Assembly: GCA_029942205.1 (NCBI GenBank)
Contig: JAOZTL010000219.1
Span: forward strand, 1 to 5,929
Length of the DNA: 5,929 nt
Reading direction: 5' to 3'
DNA from: Bacteroidales bacterium
Lineage (GTDB): Bacteria; Bacteroidota; Bacteroidia; Bacteroidales; JAOZTL01
Part shown: one piece after another, positions 5,888 through 5,929 of the stretch
Layout: every line of letters begins with the position of its first letter
How positions within the stretch are numbered: the stretch's first letter is position 1
The notes under the pieces: generated by a model
What the model was told of the DNA's origin: nothing
Databases searched by the model: none
What the model saw: only the letters and a program-made list of their open reading frames with translations
Program-made: the position numbers and the translations under genes

Positions 5888-5929
5888 AGTACTTCGTGTT
5901 AAGGTCTTCACCCTTTTTGATGTCGCTTT
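5888..5929 (+). repeat. Dispersed intergenic repeat, copy 3 (cut by window end)
   Basis: From 5899 the sequence TTAAGGTCTTCACCC followed by TTTTTGATGTCGCTT matches the opening of copies 1 and 2. Directly before it, AGTACTTCGTGTT (5888-5900) is the reverse-complement form of the terminal hairpin AGCACGAAGTGCT of copy 2; its changed bases still pair through G-T. The remainder lies beyond the window. It is upstream of the deacetylase start, separated by about 73 bp of AT-rich leader with no clear TAnnTTTG box. Confidence 0.6.

Overview
The window is AT-rich and reads as chromosomal DNA of a Bacteroidota bacterium; order and genus cannot be fixed from sequence alone. Four things point there: a TAnnTTTG-type -7 promoter box ahead of the largest gene, A-rich leaders without a clear Shine-Dalgarno, signal peptides of the MKN...AQ style, and a large S9-family secreted peptidase with the alpha/beta-hydrolase motifs familiar from this phylum.

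Layout, left to right. (1) 1-273, minus: the start of a gene for a polytopic membrane protein, probably of the lysylphosphatidylglycerol synthase transmembrane/flippase-like family, cut by the window edge. (2) 274-860: a long non-coding stretch holding a degenerate copy of a dispersed repeat next to the minus-strand start codon, a possible minus-strand promoter and a good plus-strand promoter box. (3) 861-3239, plus: a complete exported S9 prolyl-oligopeptidase/DPP-IV-type serine peptidase with an intact Ser-Asp-His triad. (4) 3236-3342: the best-preserved repeat copy, a three-hairpin element that supplies the peptidase stop codon. (5) 3387-3824 and 3833-4942, plus: a two-gene unit 8 bp apart, made of a small exported protein of unknown function and a four-helix membrane protein with a long extracytoplasmic coiled-coil-like segment. 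It ends at a strong bidirectional terminator. (6) 4943-5142: a gap with that terminator and, on the minus strand, a -7 box about 70 bp away from it, together outlining a possible small RNA of about 90 nt. (7) 5143-5814, minus: a complete NodB-type polysaccharide deacetylase. (8) 5815-5929: a leader region, then the start of a third repeat copy cut by the window edge.

The genes do not form one recognisable pathway. Peptidase, deacetylase and flippase-like protein are ordinary envelope or housekeeping functions. The parts that deserve a second look are the dispersed structured repeat (three copies in under 6 kb), the candidate small RNA whose sequence is antisense to a generic start region, and the uncharacterised secreted/membrane gene pair. 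I saw no CRISPR, transposase, phage gene, rRNA or tRNA, and no clear defence system.
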